Shown: in pieces, positions 1 through 10,892 of the stretch
Position numbering within the stretch: position 1 is the stretch's first letter
How the letters are laid out: each line of letters opens with the position of its first letter
Origin: Stomorhina lunata
Lineage: Eukaryota; Arthropoda; Insecta; Diptera; Rhiniidae
Reading direction: 5' to 3'
Length of the DNA stretch: 64,000 bases
NCBI GenBank assembly: GCA_933228675.1
Contig: OW121742.1
Coordinates: forward strand, 126,767,983-126,831,982
Program-made: the position numbers and the translations under genes
The notes under the pieces: model-generated
What the model was told of the DNA's origin: nothing
The model's database searches: none
The model's input: the letters and a program-made list of their open reading frames with translations, nothing else

Positions 1-165
1 CATCAGGATTATCCCTAATTCTATACAAAGAGAAAACCATACATTATGTATGATTTAAGGGACTGAATAAATACGAATTATTATTATTGTATCCAACAAA
101 TATCAACATAAAGCGAAGATTATCATCTGAACAGAAACACACAATCATTTTTCAGTTTTATCATT
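1..165 (-). repeat. Hammerhead-core repeat, truncated copy (divergent subfamily)
   Basis: The reverse complement matches the core at 57.75-57.96 kb over its whole length, sharing the blocks around the stem I arm, the AATACGAATTATTA stretch and the CAACAAATAT stretch. By eye identity is roughly 85-90%. Only the start of the ribozyme (CTGATG on the minus strand, positions 1-6) lies inside the window, and the bases CTC just before it in other copies are missing here. The rest of the motif would lie upstream of position 1, so activity cannot be judged. Satellite A begins directly after it at about 171. Confidence 0.75.
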
Positions 166-170
166 TCTTT

Positions 171-1273
171 GTTTACTATAGAAAAATTTTTGATAAAAAA
201 TTTTTTCTATAGAAAAATTTTCGATAAAAAAATTTTTTTATCGAAAATTTCGATAAAAAATTTTTCTATAGAAAAATTTTCGATAAACAAAATTTTTCTA
301 TAGAAAAATTTTCGATAAAAAATACTTCTATAGAAAAATTTTGGATAAAAAAATTTTTCTGTAGAAATATTTTGGATACAAAATTTTTCTATAGAAAAAT
401 TTTGGATAAAAAATTTTTCTATAGAAAAATTTTAGATAAAAAATTTTTCTATAGAAAAATTTTCGATAAACAAAATTTTTCTATAGAAAAATTTTCGATA
501 AAAAAATTTTTCCTTAGAAAAATTTTCGATAAAAAAATTATTCTATAGAAAAATTTTCGATAAAAATATTTTTCTATAGAAAAATTTTCGATAAAAAATT
601 TTTCTATAGAAAAATTTTCTATTAAAAAATTCTTCCATAGAAAAATTTTCGATAAAAAATGTTTCTATAGAAAAAGTTTCGATAAAAAATTTTTCTATAG
701 ATAAATTTTCGATAAAAAAATGTTTCTATACAAAAATTTTTCGATAAAAAATGTTTCTATAGAAAAATTTTTCGATAAAAAAATGTTTCTATAGAAAAAC
801 TTTTCGATAAAAAAATTTTTCTATAGAAAAAGTTTCGATAAAAAAATTTTTCTATAGAAAAATTTTCGATAAAAAAATTTTTCTATAGAAAAATTTTCGA
901 TAAAAAAATTTTTCTATAGAAAAATTTTCCATAAAAAAATTTTTCTATAGAAAAATTTTCGATAAAAAAATTTTTCTATAGAAAAATTTTCGATAAAAAA
1001 ATTTTTCTATAGAAAAATTTTCGATAAAAAAATTTTTCTATAGAAAAATTTTCGATAAAAATTTTTTTCTATAAAAAAATTTTCGATAAAAAAATTTTTC
1101 TATAGAAAAATTTTCGATAAAAAAATTTTTCTATAGAAAATTTTTCGGTAAAAAAATTTTTGTATAGAAAATTTTTCGAGAAAAAATTTTTCTGTAGAAA
1201 ATTTTTCGATAAAAAAATTTTTCTATAGAAAAATTTTCGATAAAAATATTTTTCTATAGAAAAATTTTCTATA
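171..1273 (+). repeat. Satellite A array 1, ~31 bp monomer
   Basis: About 35 tandem units of the 16 bp palindrome TTTTTCTATAGAAAAA alternating with TTTTCGATAAAAAAA, period 30-31 bp. This array uses CGATA where later arrays use TGATA, so it is a distinct subtype. Homogeneous units lie at about 840-1140, and the outer parts carry more substitutions and one-base indels. It abuts a truncated hammerhead core on its left. Confidence 0.95.
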
Positions 1274-1560
1274 TGGCTTACCGCTGATGGAGGATGCTGT
1301 GGTATTTAAAAAAATTTTAATAGAAATGTATAATTACAGAAATTGATTTTGCTGCTAATGGGGCTCGAACCCAGACAGAATATGCTATGCTATGCAGCAC
1401 CCTCAAATTTTTTTAAGTTCAACTGCTTATGTATGTGTGACTTAACCTTTAAGCTCGATACATGGGTTTCCCAAACAATAACGGCGAGAAATTAGTGTCT
1501 CGCATTGACGTCTGTCTACTGCTTCTCTGAGTCATGAAAGTAATCCACTTTTAAATCGCC
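1274..1560 (-). repeat. Possible tRNA-derived (SINE-like) fragment
   Basis: On the minus strand, around 1355-1375, there is GGGTTCGAGCCCC, a good match to a pol III B box (GGTTCGANNCC) in a T-arm-like hairpin. GCTGC and GCAGC lie about 48 bp apart at 1351 and 1397 and could form a short closing stem. No convincing A box or full cloverleaf is present, so it is not a functional tRNA. It is more likely a worn SINE or a tRNA pseudogene. The stretch to 1560 is more GC-rich than its surroundings. Confidence 0.3.
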
Positions 1561-4286
1561 CTAAATATTCGTTTTAAATTTTCTTTGTATAAATAATTCT
1601 TTTATTGGTCACAGATATCAATCATAAACATTCAATTTATAAGATTAAAATAAGTTTTAAAAGAAATTCAAATTAATAAACTAAAAGCTTAATGTATTAT
1701 TTAAATTTTAATAATATTAAAATCAATCATACGCCACATATGAAAAAAAAGTTGAAAACCTTTTTAATTTAAAAGGCGTATGAGTATATTTCCACATAAA
1801 ACCATCAATCATACGTCTTGATGGTCCTCAATTTCTTAAGCATTAATTTAAGTGCCACAACTCTTTTTCCTTAAGTTATTATTAAAAAAATCTTGTAAAA
1901 TATAAACAAATTTTCACTATAAATTAAACTTTATAACAAATTGTATGTTCCCAAGAACTTTTTCATTATTTGGCACTTTTGTCTTATGTAAACTTTAAAA
2001 AGAAATTTTCGAAAAATTTATATTAATTTGTAGTTTTTTCTTAAGAAAACTACTTACTTTGTTCACGACAAAGATTTAACAGGGAAAAACTTTATGTGTA
2101 AACATCATACAAAAGGAAGGGTGTTCAAATATTATGACGATACATATTCATATGTAAGATATTGTTGTTTATTTTATGTTAAAATTTTTTTATGCTGCTG
2201 TGACAATGTTTGAAAGCTGCTGCATAAAGTTTTATATGCAGTTAATATTTTATGAAATAACAATTTAAACAAATTCATGGAAAAAATGTATTACTATGAA
2301 AAAAGCTTTCAATAAATAGTGACTGAAATTAATAAAAAACAAGCTATGAATACTTATTTTATCTAGAACGTAATGTTTTGAAAAATTTTCATTATTTTCT
2401 GTAAAGACTTTTTATTAAATTTCTTTGAGATCTTACAAATTGTTTAAGGTAATCAAAACTTCTGAATTTTATTCTAGACGAAATTTTTTAAAAATCATAA
2501 AATCTTAGTTACAAATTTAAAAATTACGCTAAAAATTATAAATTTCTTTATATTTCAGCTTTTTTATTTTAAACTTATTATATACTTAGAAAGATCTAAA
2601 TCTAATATAACGAAAGCCATAAAGAATATTATAAAATTTTCTGCAAATATTTGAGATATTTTAAATTTTGTAAAAAAATTTTACTAGACGTATGATTAAT
2701 ATTAATTAAGGAGTGTTTTTGTTTAAATGCTAATAACTTTTTTGTTTGAACATATTTAATAGAAATTTAAACAAATTTGATTACAAAACTTTCTAAAGCT
2801 TAAAGTGGGCCAATAACTTTTAAAGCGTTACTAATAAATTTCTGGAAAATTTTAGGACTAAAGACAAAATTCTAGAAATGATTTTTAGGAATTTCATTGT
2901 TTAATATGATTCAATTTTAAAGAATAATTAATTACATTAAATTTATTCCAGATTGCTTATTTTTATAACAAAACCTTGCAATATACTTTAACTTAACTTC
3001 CTTTGCGGTCTTGTCACCACTATTCTCTTTAAGTTATTAAACATTTACCACCGTTTCCTCTAAAGTAAAGCAAAAAAGCTAAGAGTAAACCTCATAAAAA
3101 AGAACGAAGCAAGAAACAAACGAACCAAAGAAACTTTCAATAGCTAAAAGTTTAACTTATACGCATTGTTGAGCCAGTAAGTAAATTTTTTAAGTGAAAA
3201 ATTCATAAACAACAGACTTTATGTTAAACTTGACACTTTGATGTATTAAAGGAAGAGGAACTAAAAAAAGAAGAAATTTAAAAGTAATGCAAGCATATAA
3301 TCCTTAAGCCATTTCCCTCATTTTACTTTGGGTTTTATTATAGTTTTTGATATTATTCCAGCCAAAAAAAAGTCATTCTACAATATAAATAATAATATGT
3401 TAAATGGAAGCGAAAAAGTGTCACAAAGAGAATGAGGATGTAAAATTCTTTTTTATTTAAAAGGAAAAAATATTTAAAATTTGCTTGAGTACATAAATCA
3501 TTTTAATTATATAATAACTTTAGTTAATCACTTAAAACGCAGAGGAATTATTTAATTGAATTTCATTAGGTTTAAAAGCGCTTATGGCATTTATAACACA
3601 AATACTTTAAAGTAATTGTTCAATTATAATTAAAATATTTAAATTGCTTTATAAATAGTATCAGAATCAACAATCGACTTATTTTATTAATAAACTAATT
3701 TATTAAATGGATTAATTAAATTATGTTAAACAAAAATTTTGAATTTTTTACTAGTTTTAAAGATATTTAAAATATTGTTTAAAACTTATACTAGACGTAT
3801 GATTGATATTAATTGAGGAATATTTTTATTAAAATTTTAATAACATTTTTATTTGAGCTAATAAATATAAAAGTTAAATTGATTCTGTAACTTAATTGTT
3901 TAGATTAAATTATAGGATATTCAAGCCTTAAGGATTCCTCATAAATCTTTAAAAAATTTAATATTAAAGTTAAAAGTTTCAAACTTAATACCCTAAAAAA
4001 TAGAATTAGTAAATTCTTTTATCATGCTGTTGTAGCCTTATCTGTCAAATAAATTGCCTGTCGGTCAAATGCCAGTTTCATGAAAAATTTTACATGGCGG
4101 ATACGCTTAATTGAGACAAGCCGTAGCAGACATTCCAACGGTACAATATTCCAACCATAAAAAGTAACATTGGTATTTTAAATGGATAAGAAATTTTAAT
4201 GATGTCTTACACATTCTTTGTTTCATTTGTATTTAAAGATAGGAAGCGGTTAATGAAAGTTTTATTAAATCTTGGAAGATGCTAAA
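1561..4286. other. Low-copy AT-rich DNA with dispersed ATCAATCATACG motif
   Basis: No gene is seen. The motif ATCAATCATACG recurs at 1722 and 1804, and inverted at about 2686-2703 and 3793-3810. Around the last two, roughly 95 bp (2656-2750 and 3760-3855) are alignable, both reading CTAGACGTATGATT followed by ATATTAATT. The same motif lies inside the three tandem units at 60.6-61.7 kb, so this is an old dispersed repeat. The remainder is AT-rich sequence without a recognisable feature. Confidence 0.5.
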
Positions 4287-4326
4287 AAATGGAAAACTGG
4301 AAAAACCACACATTTAAATCAATTTG

Positions 4327-4670
4327 TATATATCGTCGTGCGGGAATTTATGTGCTCTTTACGACAAAAATGCATTTTGGGAAAATCGATCTTGAAGTTT
4401 TAACATAACTTTTCAAAAAAAAAAAACTTTAGGATAGAATTTGAGATTTTTACACTAAATATTTGGCGTACAGAGCAAAGTAGCACAAAAAATCAGTTTT
4501 GAAGGATATAGAACAAAACATACACTATTTATCTCAGAAACTAGACTAGATAGGCGAAAACGGATTGCAGATTTTAAAAAATGTATGATCGAAAACCTAA
4601 AGTGGCATCATTAACTCAAAATGTGTAAAATGGCGGATAGGGCACATAAACTTCTGCACGACGATATATA
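4327..4670. mobile_element. MITE-like inverted-repeat element, copy 1
   Basis: The ends are imperfect inverted repeats of about 35 bp. TATATATCGTCGTGC at 4327 is answered by GCACGACGATATATA at 4656-4670. Inside these, the GGGAATTTATGTGCTC arm pairs with the complement of GGGCACATAAACTTCT. It is about 344 bp long, non-coding and AT-rich. No clear target-site duplication was found. The family is not recognised. Confidence 0.55.
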
Positions 4671-4980
4671 GTTTTGAAAGAATATAACTTTTTTGAAATA
4701 AAACCAATAAAACAAAAATTATACTATATTAAAGATTGATATGTTAGCTTTATATTAGAGTATAAATCATCTGCATATATTTGCAACTTTAGCCTAAAAT
4801 GGAAAATGAGTGACATGATAAAAAGTAGTCATATTTCATTTTTGTTTTTAATTTCTTATACTATTCATTTTCTTAATGTTTTCGACCATTAATTCAAGTT
4901 TTCACTTCATTTATTAGTATCTCTTTTCTTTATATTTCCAAAATGGAAAACTAGAAAAACCACAAATTTAAATCAATTTG

Positions 4981-5322
4981 TATATATCGTCGTGCGGGAA
5001 TTTATGTGCTCTTTACGACAAAAATGCATTTTGGGAAAATCGATCTTGAAGTTTTAACATAACTTTTCAAAAAAAAAACTTTAGGATAGAATTTGAGATT
5101 TTTACACTAAATATTTGGCGTACAGAGCAAAATAGCACAAAAAATCAGTTTTGAAGGATATAGAAAAAAACATACACTATTTATCTCAGAAACTAGACTA
5201 GATAGGCGAAAACGGATTGCAGATTTTAAAAAATGTATGATCGAAAACCTAAAGTGGCATCATTAACTCAAAATGTGTAAAATGGCGGATAGAGCACATA
5301 AACTTCTGCACGACGATATATA
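4981..5322. mobile_element. MITE-like inverted-repeat element, copy 2
   Basis: This is the second copy of the element at 4327-4670, lying at the same position in the second 654 bp unit. Both terminal arms are preserved. Because the flanks are duplicated too, it arose with the unit and not by a separate insertion. Confidence 0.55.
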
Positions 5323-5594
5323 GTTTTGAAAGAATATAACTTTTTTGAAATAAAACCAATAAAACAAAAATTATACTATATTAAAGACTGATATGTTAGC
5401 TATATATTAGAATATAAATCATCTGCATATATTTGCAACTTTAGCCTAAAATGGAAAATGAGTGACATGATAAAAAGTAGTCATATTTCATTTTTGTTTT
5501 TAATTTCTTATACTATTCATTTTCTTAATGTTTTCGACCATTAATTCAAGTTTTCACTTCATTTATTAGTATCTCTTTTCTTTATATTTCCAAA

Positions 5595-6095
5595 CCGCCA
5601 CAACCTCAAAACTTTATCTCAAAATTTACACTTAATTTCACTCACGTTAAATGTTGACGTTGGAGTCTACGTGACTACACATGTTATCTCGACTGCCTGC
5701 AATCATTCCACAGAAACCCACAAAAACACATGGCCCAAAAATATTTTATGACTCAGAATTTCACTTTTTACGCATAGAAATAATAAAATGAGTAGATTTT
5801 ATAACTGCTTCTAATTTATGGTCTCTACTTGCTAGAGATGGTTATCATCAGGTCCTAAGTTTATGTATTTATATCCATTCATTTCTTCACTTTAAGTCAT
5901 TGAGAACATACTTAAGTTATTTGATTACTTAGAGACATCAGCAGAGAACTTGCACTTGTACTAAACTTAAACATAAAAAAAATCTAGTTTATTTTATTTG
6001 TTTGTACCCTACACAATATCTAGGTAGGAATATTAAATTTGTTGTTATGTTACATTTGTAAAGAACAGCTTAAGACCAAAGACACTATAATATAA
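5595..6095. other. AT-rich stretch, nothing identified
   Basis: No open reading frame of note, no tandem array and no RNA gene are seen. It is slightly less AT-rich near 5595-5730. Confidence 0.4.
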
Positions 6096-6267
6096 ATATA
6101 CTATATACATTTTTTTCTTTTATTGGACTTTTTAAAACGACCATGCTGTATGGTCGTAGCAACTTTGAATATAAATATACAATATACATTTTTCCTTTCA
6201 TTGGACTTTTTAGAACGACTATGCTGTATGGTCGTTTTAAAAAGTCCAATAAAATAAAAATATGTAT
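6096..6267. repeat. Triple-arm palindromic repeat related to end module E1
   Basis: The arm TTGGACTTTTTAAAACGACC occurs directly at about 6123 and 6201 and inverted at about 6231-6250. The last two form a near-perfect hairpin, 6200-6222 with 6228-6250, around a five-base loop. The pairing extends outward to about 6184-6267 with mismatches. The arm resembles the E1 module ends near 7.24, 9.2 and 50.9 kb, which read TGGGACTTTTCAAAACGACC. Confidence 0.65.
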
Positions 6268-7237
6268 TATGGAGTTTTTGTTAAGACCTTACCTTTTGTT
6301 TGGACTGTAGCAACTTTGAAGGCCCCTTAATACAATTTTGCCTTGAACCCATAGGTGTAGGTTATTATATAGTCGTCGTTTACTATAAAATATATATTTG
6401 TACTTGTTTTTATAACCGTTGACTTTAGTTATTGTTGTAACATTTTACGTTTATGTTCTTGAATGGTCATAAACCCCTTTTAACAATCCTCATACTTCAT
6501 TGTCAGTTGTCCAAAAATTGTCATCATCTTTCGCACACTTTCACAATTTTGTTATTTTCATTCCTTTTGCAATTTTTCTTTGTTTTATGGTCAAATAAAC
6601 TCTAAAGCTCTTGTTCCTAAAGAAAAGCGTCTGAAACAAATAAAAAGCAGTAACTACGTGTGAACCGAACAACCATTTCAAACCATCATCAGTTGTAACA
6701 GGACCATAAAAAATATGTTCACTAGACATAGAAATATTTATGGTTTTGTATTTTGTGCGAGTGTTTTTCGTTGTATGAAAAGTTTAAAGCTATTCAACCA
6801 ACTCGATTGTCTGTCCGTCTGACTGTTTGTATGTCTGCCTGTCCGTCCACTCGTTTATTTGTTCTATATTATTTCAATTATATTTATGATTGATTCAATG
6901 AAAAGTGAAAAAACAAACCACTTTAGCAAATAAATAAATGAATGAACGAAATGCATAAATAAATACAAATGAGTGCGAAAGTGTTTGAATATATGACTGA
7001 TGGATGGATGGATGTTTGCATGAATTGGAATAGACAAATTTAATGAAGTGGTAAAAAATCAATTTGTATTGCAAATGGTAAATATTTAATCAAACAAAAA
7101 CTTGAAATAAAAATTATAATTTGGAAAGAGTGTTATGGAAAGCCATAAAATTCTCTTCGAAAAAGTAAACAAATTTAAATATTCACATAAAATTTTTGTT
7201 AAATTACAAAAAAAAGTGCTATAAATTGCTCTACCAT
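6268..7237. other. AT-rich stretch with short GATG microsatellite
   Basis: No gene is seen. A short (GATG)n tract lies near 7000-7015, and TGTCTGTCCGTC-like simple sequence near 6805-6850. The 62-codon minus-strand frame at 6541-6729 has no recognisable similarity. Confidence 0.4.
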
Positions 7238-7300
7238 ACATTAATTTGCCGTATGGTCATTTTGAAAAGTCCCATAAAAAAATAGTATACCCCTTTTACT
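7238..7300 (+). repeat. End module E1, left boundary of a satellite-bearing element
   Basis: It starts near CATTAATTTGCCGTATGG and continues GAAAAGTCCCATAAAA before running straight into satellite A. The same sequence closes the block at 9205-9243 in inverted orientation. Positions 7238-9243 therefore look like one ~2 kb unit bounded by ~40 bp terminal inverted repeats. A third copy lies at 50.76-50.93 kb. Confidence 0.65.
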
Positions 7301-7440
7301 TTTGATAAAAAAAATTTTTGATAAAAAAATTTTCTAAAAAAAAAATTTTGATAAACAAATTTTCTATAGAAAAATTTTTCATAAAAACATTTTTTATAGA
7401 AAAATTTTTGATACAAAAATTTTGTTTAGAAAAAATTTTG
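7301..7440 (+). repeat. Satellite A array 2 (short)
   Basis: Four to five degenerate monomers of the TATAGAAAAATTTTTGATAAAA type between module E1 and a 120 bp non-satellite insert. Confidence 0.8.
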
Positions 7441-7559
7441 ATTTTGGCTCAATGAAGACTGAGGATATATTGGAAGAAATAAATTAATAGGCTTAGAGAA
7501 AGAGTTCTACTAAAAACTGCTACACGCCCTCAACTGATGTCTGCCTTCCATACTGAAAA
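7441..7559. other. Non-satellite insert inside satellite A
   Basis: About 120 bp of more complex sequence (TTGGCTCAATGAAGACTG near 7444, CGCCCTCAACTGATGTCTG near 7527) interrupts the array. It has no copy elsewhere in the window that I could find and no recognisable function. Confidence 0.4.
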
Positions 7560-8290
7560 AAATTGTTGGTAACAAAACCTTCTATAAAAAATTTTGATAA
7601 TAAAATTTCCTATAGAAAAACTTTTGATAAAGAAAATTTCTATAAAAAAATTTTTGATAAAAAATTTTTTTCTAGAAAAAGTTTTGATAAAGAAATTTTC
7701 TATAGAAAAATTTTTCATAAAAAAATTTTTTTTAGAAAAATTTTTGATAAAAAAATTTCTATAGAAACATTTTTAATAAAAAATTTTCTAAGAAACATTT
7801 TTGATAAAAAATTTTCTATAGAAAAATTTTTGATAAAAAATTTTCTATAGAAAAATTTTTAATAAAAAAATTTTCTATATATTAATTTTTAATAAAAAAT
7901 TTTTAATTTAATTTTTTTTGATAAAAAAAATTTCTATAGAAAAATTTAAAAAAAAAATTTTTCTATAAAAAAATTTTTAATAAAAAATTTTTTAATAAAA
8001 AAATTTTCTATAGAAAAATTTTTAAAAAAAATTTTATTAAAAAAATTTTCTATAAAAAATTTTTGATAAAAAATTTTAATAAAAAAATTTTCTAAAGAAA
8101 AATTTTTGATAAACATTTTTTATAAAAAAATTTTCTATAGAAAAATTTTTGATAAAAAAATTTCCTATAAAAAAAATAATCTTTTATAGAAAATCTTTTT
8201 ATCAAAAATTTTTCTATAGAAAATTTTTTGAAAAAAAAAATTTTTGATAAAAAAATTTTCTATAGAAAAATTTTTGATAAACAAATTTTT
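7560..8290 (+). repeat. Satellite A array 3
   Basis: Roughly 25 monomers of 28-31 bp, consensus CTATAGAAAAATTTTTGATAAAAAATTTT, with many internal deletions. The orientation flips briefly near 8180-8230, where the ATCAAAAATTTTTC form appears. It runs up to the hammerhead core. Confidence 0.9.
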
Positions 8291-8579
8291 TTCAAAAAGA
8301 AGTGTATTTGCATTTGATCCCAAATCTGTTACATTTATTTATTAATGTAACAGACCAATTTATTGATAAAAAGCCAAAAAATGTTTGCGGAGAAACCAAA
8401 TTCCTCGACGCGTTTCGATGGTTGGTTAAGCCATCTCTTCAGGAGGATTATCCCCAATTTAGACAGATCGAAAACCTCGCATTATTACTAAGTTTACAAA
8501 CATAACTATTAAGAATTATGTTCATAAACCAAAAGTAAAAGCATAGATTATCGACTGAACAAAAACAAACATTTTTCAG
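8291..8579 (-). repeat. Hammerhead-core repeat, copy at 8.4 kb
   Basis: A conserved non-satellite core about 289 bp long, embedded between satellite A arrays 3 and 4. It is nearly identical to the cores at 12.1, 12.4 and 23.8 kb. In minus-strand order it holds a leader, the hammerhead motif (8402-8447), a linker, and a 10 bp stem-loop (8326-8353, CTGTTACATT with AATGTAACAG around an 8-base loop). The plus strand is open for 67 codons, but from a GTG and not an ATG. The frame is broken in the 23.8 kb copy, so I do not treat it as a gene. Confidence 0.9.
8402..8447 (-). ncRNA. Type I hammerhead self-cleaving ribozyme motif
   Basis: Minus-strand order: stem I 5' arm TCCTC, catalytic box CTGAAGA (fits CUGANGA), stem II GATGG/CCATC closing a 9-base loop, the GAAA box, a minimal palindromic stem III ACGCGT, the GTC cleavage triplet, then stem I 3' arm GAGGA. 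All positions normally invariant in the hammerhead core are present. Hammerheads cut their own RNA 3' of the triplet. Versions with such a short stem III are known mainly from Penelope-like elements and retrozymes and tend to act as dimers. Activity here is inferred from the sequence. Confidence 0.85.
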
Positions 8580-9055
8580 TTTTTTTTTTGATAAAAAAAT
8601 TTTCTATAAAATAATTTTTGATAAAAAATTTCCTAAAGAAAAATTTTTGATAAAAAAATTTTTAATAAAATAATTTTATAGAAAAATTTTTGATAAAAAA
8701 ATTTTTTACAGACATTTTTGATAAAAAATTTTTATCAGAAATTTTTCTATAGAAACTTTTTTTAACAAAATTTTTCTATATAAATATTTTTTTATCAAAA
8801 ATTTTTCTACAGATAAACTTTTTTTTTATAAAAAAATTTTTAATAAAAATTTTTTTATCAAAAATTTTTCTAATAAATTTTTTTTTTAATTTTTCCATAG
8901 AATATTTTTTATCAAAAATTTTTCTATAAAAATTTTTTTTCAAAATTTTTTTTTTCAGAAAAACTTTTTATCAAAAATTTTTGTATATCGAAATTTTTAT
9001 CGAAAATTTTTCTATAGATACAAAAATTTCAATAGAATTGATAAAAAAAATTTTT
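8580..9055. repeat. Satellite A array 4, with internal orientation change
   Basis: It begins in the TTGATAAAAAAATTTTC orientation and, from about 8715 on, reads in the opposite sense (TATCAAAAATTTTTCTATAG). Monomers are eroded. It separates the core from the inverted E1 end. Confidence 0.85.
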
Positions 9056-9243
9056 ATAGTGGATGAAGAACAATGAAAAACACATAAAAGCACAAACAAA
9101 CATACATTTCTTGAGCACGTGTGTGTGCCTTAGCTTTCTCTCATTGGATAATCGTTTCCATTTAGTTGTTTCCGAATTAAAATAAAAGCAGTGTACACTT
9201 TGTTTTGTGGGACTTTTCAAAATGACCGTATGGCAAATCAATG
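9056..9243 (-). repeat. End module E1, inverted copy closing the 7.2-9.2 kb unit
   Basis: About 188 bp closely resembling 50761-50930. Shared blocks include CACATAAAAGCACAAACAAA, CACGTGTGTGTGCCTTAGC and GGGACTTTTCAAAATGACC. It ends with CAAATCAATG, the inverted partner of the sequence at 7238. The 70-codon minus-strand frame over it is not conserved in frame with the 50.8 kb copy, so it is not treated as coding. Confidence 0.75.
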
Positions 9244-10439
9244 TTTTTGGTCCAGGGCCTAAAATTGTAAAATCTATGAAGTGCCTTAAATTAAGGGTTC
9301 AGAAACTACGTTGTCAAACCAAAAGAGTAATTACATTTTTTAAGTAAATTAAATTTCCTTTATAGTTTGTATTTCTTAACACTTGTCTATTATTTTTGCT
9401 GAATTTGAAGAATTGCTTATACGATTTGAAGCATTTATGTCAAATAAATTAATGACAATTTGTAAATAATATTTCAAAAACGCCCAAAAGTCCGACAGTC
9501 AAAATGAAAAAAATCTTTGTATAAATAATTCTATTTAGAAGAAAAAATATTTATGTATATGAAGTATTAAATTACTTTTTCTTTTAACAAAATACTAGAA
9601 AAGATAATAGAGAGATTTATTTATATGTTTTTTTTTACTAAGAACAGCCAGACAAATAAACAAATAAATATTTATCTAATTTTTAATAGAATTTGGCTAA
9701 ATACTTTCTTAGACACATTATATCATTTTCAGGCGTATTAGAGAGATTTAAGAGTTTCTGTTATTGACAGGGTATTTAAGGGCAAATGTTGGCTAAATGA
9801 AACGCCTTAAATATAAGTAACGTGAATAAGGGCTTAAATGATTTAGCCATCAGTTATTTTTGGGCCATTAAGACATATAATCAAATATATATTTATTGCT
9901 TTCGCTTATTTATCATACAATAATTTATGTATTTTTAAGATCTTAAGATAATTTTATGCCCAATAACGGTTCGGCTCTAAATCCTTTCAAAATGTCCTTA
10001 AAAAAATAACTGCTATATTCCCGCATTTTATTAAGTCATAATTTTTGTATTTCCAGATCAAATACCATAAAATTTAAACTCAATATAAATAAAAACTCAC
10101 ATACATAGAAATCTACATACATACATAATCTTAATGTTTAAATACAATAAATTTATTTAAAAGTATGTATGTGTTTCCTTGTTCTTTTGCCAGCATATGA
10201 AATACAATTCAAAGTAAGTGAGAAAAAGGTCCAATAATATCCTAAGAATCATATTTTATGTTATAAATGAAATATATTCATAAACTGGTAAAAGGACTAG
10301 ATATAAGAAACCTCCAGTTCGTTTTGTTAAAACATTAATAAAACTTTTTTCTCTAAAAGAGAAAATATATGAGAAATATTTCTAAAGCATAAAGTGGAAA
10401 ATTATATAATTTTGATATATTCGCTAACAAATAGAGCCA
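9244..10439. other. AT-rich low-copy DNA, nothing identified
   Basis: Read on both strands. No gene, array or RNA feature is seen. ACATACAT-like simple repeats occur near 10100-10170. Confidence 0.4.
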
Positions 10440-10672
10440 GCATAAAATAATTCAGTTGAGATTTGGATGTTAGCAAAGTCGGTTGGCTTTTAAAGGTTTT
10501 CGATCTGTCTAAAAGTATCGATACTCCTCCTGAAAAAATGGCCTAAAAACCATCGAAACGCGTCTAGGAATTGGTTGTTCCACAAACATTTTTTTTTGGC
10601 TTTTATCAATAAATTGTTGTAACATTAATAAATAAACAGATCGGAGATCAAATGCAAATAATTTTTCTTTTT
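10440..10672 (+). repeat. Hammerhead-core repeat, degenerate copy
   Basis: It opens with an AGTTGAGATTTGGATGTTAG-like leader related to sequence beside module E3 at 23.17 and 58.41 kb. It then enters the core (CGATCTGTCT, CCATCGAAACGCGTC, TTATCAATAAATTG) with many substitutions. The downstream stem-loop is reduced because one arm is lost. It runs into satellite A at about 10673. Confidence 0.8.
10525..10569 (+). ncRNA. Decayed hammerhead ribozyme motif
   Basis: The layout is kept: TCCTC, then CTGAAAA, stem II ATGG/CCAT, GAAA, ACGCGT, GTC and TAGGA. The catalytic box has A where G8 of CUGANGA should be, and stem I has lost its first pair. G8 takes part directly in catalysis, so this copy is probably inactive. 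It is a useful outgroup showing that the motif is older than the near-identical copies. Confidence 0.7.
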
Positions 10673-10892
10673 TAAGAAAAAATTTTAATATAAAAATTTT
10701 CTATAGAAAAATGTTTGATAAACAATTTTCTATATAAAAACCTTTTGATAAAAAATTTTCTATATAAAAACTTTTTATAAAAAATTTTCTATATAAAAAT
10801 TTTTTATAAAAAATTTTTGATACAAAATTTTGGGAAAAAAAAAATTTGTTAAAAAAATTTTCGATATAAAAATTTTTGACAAAAAAATTTTC
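10673..10892 (+). repeat. Satellite A array 5 (short)
   Basis: About seven eroded monomers of the TTTTCTATATAAAAACTTTTTGATAAAA type between a degenerate core and module H. Confidence 0.8.

Larger units (their letters stand above)
4287..5594. repeat. Tandem duplication of a 654 bp unit
   Basis: Two head-to-tail copies, 4287-4940 and 4941-5594, are nearly identical. Differences are a few substitutions and a short change in an A run near 4423/5075. Landmarks such as CGTCGTGCGGGAATTTATG are exactly 654 bp apart. Near-identity implies recent origin by unequal exchange, or a duplication in the assembly. Each unit contains an inverted-repeat element. Confidence 0.9.

Noticed and set aside
5835..5860. 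Extra hammerhead motif (CTGATGATAACCATC on the minus strand)
   Set aside because: No GAAA box follows at a usable distance and no stem I can be formed.
8302..8505. 67-codon frame repeated nearly identically at 12102-12305 and 12444-12647
   Set aside because: It starts with GTG, not ATG, is antisense to the hammerhead, and is frameshifted in the 23.8 and 57.9 kb cores. Its conservation follows from recent copying and from the RNA motif on the other strand.
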